Shown: piece after piece, positions 40,808 through 41,020 of the stretch
How the letters are laid out: every line of letters begins with the position of its first letter
Numbering within the stretch: position 1 is the first letter of the stretch
Assembly (NCBI GenBank): GCA_903824785.1
Contig: CAIJYD010000003.1
Location: forward strand, 1-41,020
Direction: 5' to 3'
DNA: 41,020 nt
Origin: an uncultured Bacteroidota bacterium
Lineage (GTDB): Bacteria; Bacteroidota; Bacteroidia; Bacteroidales; VadinHA17
Made by a program: the position numbers and the translations under genes
Notes under the pieces: model-generated
What the model was told of the DNA's origin: nothing
The model's database searches: none
What the model saw: only the letters and a program-made list of their open reading frames with translations

Positions 40808-41020
40808 TTATCGGGTTACGGAAAAATTAATTATGAAACATTGTATTTAGAAATAAGCTGGACTGATTCACTGTCACCTTGTTTGAACCGGGGGGTATTA
40901 TATATGGCTCTTTCAGCCTGCACACAGTTGAAAAACAACAATATTGTATATATTAATTGAAAAGTATACCATCTTCTCGTTGAAAAGTATACCACTTATC
41001 AATAGTAACCCGTTGCTTTG

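Larger units (their letters stand above)
40366..40994. repeat. 25-bp direct repeats with further GAAAAGTATACC boxes, possible IS end
   Basis: An identical 25-base sequence lies at 40366-40390 and 40946-40970. Its final box TTGAAAAGTATACC recurs at 40980-40993, and the second and third boxes are 23 bases apart, followed by A. Closely spaced repeated boxes at a terminus are typical of IS21-family ends, and the window ends here, so an IS may start just inside the right edge. No transposase is visible. Confidence 0.5.

Noticed and set aside
40682-40960. 92-codon plus-strand open frame
   Set aside because: It runs straight through the large nested palindrome and the repeat arms, has no protein-like composition or promoter, and is best explained by chance openness of repeat DNA.

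Overview
The window looks like a piece of a Bacteroidota chromosome, most likely an anaerobic Bacteroidales/Marinilabiliales-type organism. The signs are a type III glutamine synthetase, a GH92 mannosidase lipoprotein, families typical of the phylum (DUF2851, DUF5715, DUF6165, DUF5009-type acyltransferase, TPR/PD40/OmpA protein), promoters with a TAnnTTTG -7 element, few Shine-Dalgarno sequences, and moderate to low GC. The genus cannot be named from the sequence alone. Both ends carry short repeats that resemble insertion-sequence termini, so the window may be a whole contig that broke at multicopy elements.

Region 1 (1-5700) is AT-rich and accessory. It holds a gene fragment that seems cut by an IS-like end, an endonuclease/exonuclease/phosphatase protein, a lipoprotein built of roughly 99-residue Fn3-like repeats with a DUF1566 C-terminus, a membrane-anchored protein of unknown role, and a pair of small orphan genes. 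It ends at the 3' side of a tRNA-Pro(CGG) gene, a common place for island integration.

Region 2 (5700-16600) is mixed core and envelope: a DUF5009/NagX-like membrane acyltransferase, the GH92 lipoprotein, a DUF6165-GT9 pair probably tied to LPS, PriA, two CDGSH-type iron-sulfur proteins, a DUF5715 peptidase-like protein and SucC without SucD.

Region 3 (16600-32530) is mainly minus-strand housekeeping: a SpoU methyltransferase (plus strand), a TPR lipoprotein, a deoxynucleoside kinase, pnp, rpsO, DUF2851, pyrF, prfA, purM, a ThuA-domain protein, a TPR/PD40/OmpA envelope protein and glnN. Several terminators and promoters separate the units.

Region 4 (32690-37150) is a two-gene operon for a probable NAD-linked formate dehydrogenase: a NuoE/NuoF fusion (diaphorase) overlapping by 8 bases a molybdopterin catalytic subunit with an N-terminal NuoG-like domain. 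All four ligand positions of the His-Cys3 iron-sulfur cluster appear substituted in that domain, and the NuoE domain has an unusual histidine-rich stretch; these are the most distinctive protein-level observations.

Region 5 (37480-41020) has a PpiD/SurA-like periplasmic chaperone and then 1.4 kb without convincing genes. This last part holds a 90-bp tandem repeat, a co-centred triple-nested palindrome of 137 bp, doubled ATTGGAT motifs, and 25-bp direct repeats that may belong to an IS end. I found no CRISPR array, complete mobile element, riboswitch or clearly recognisable new multi-gene system.
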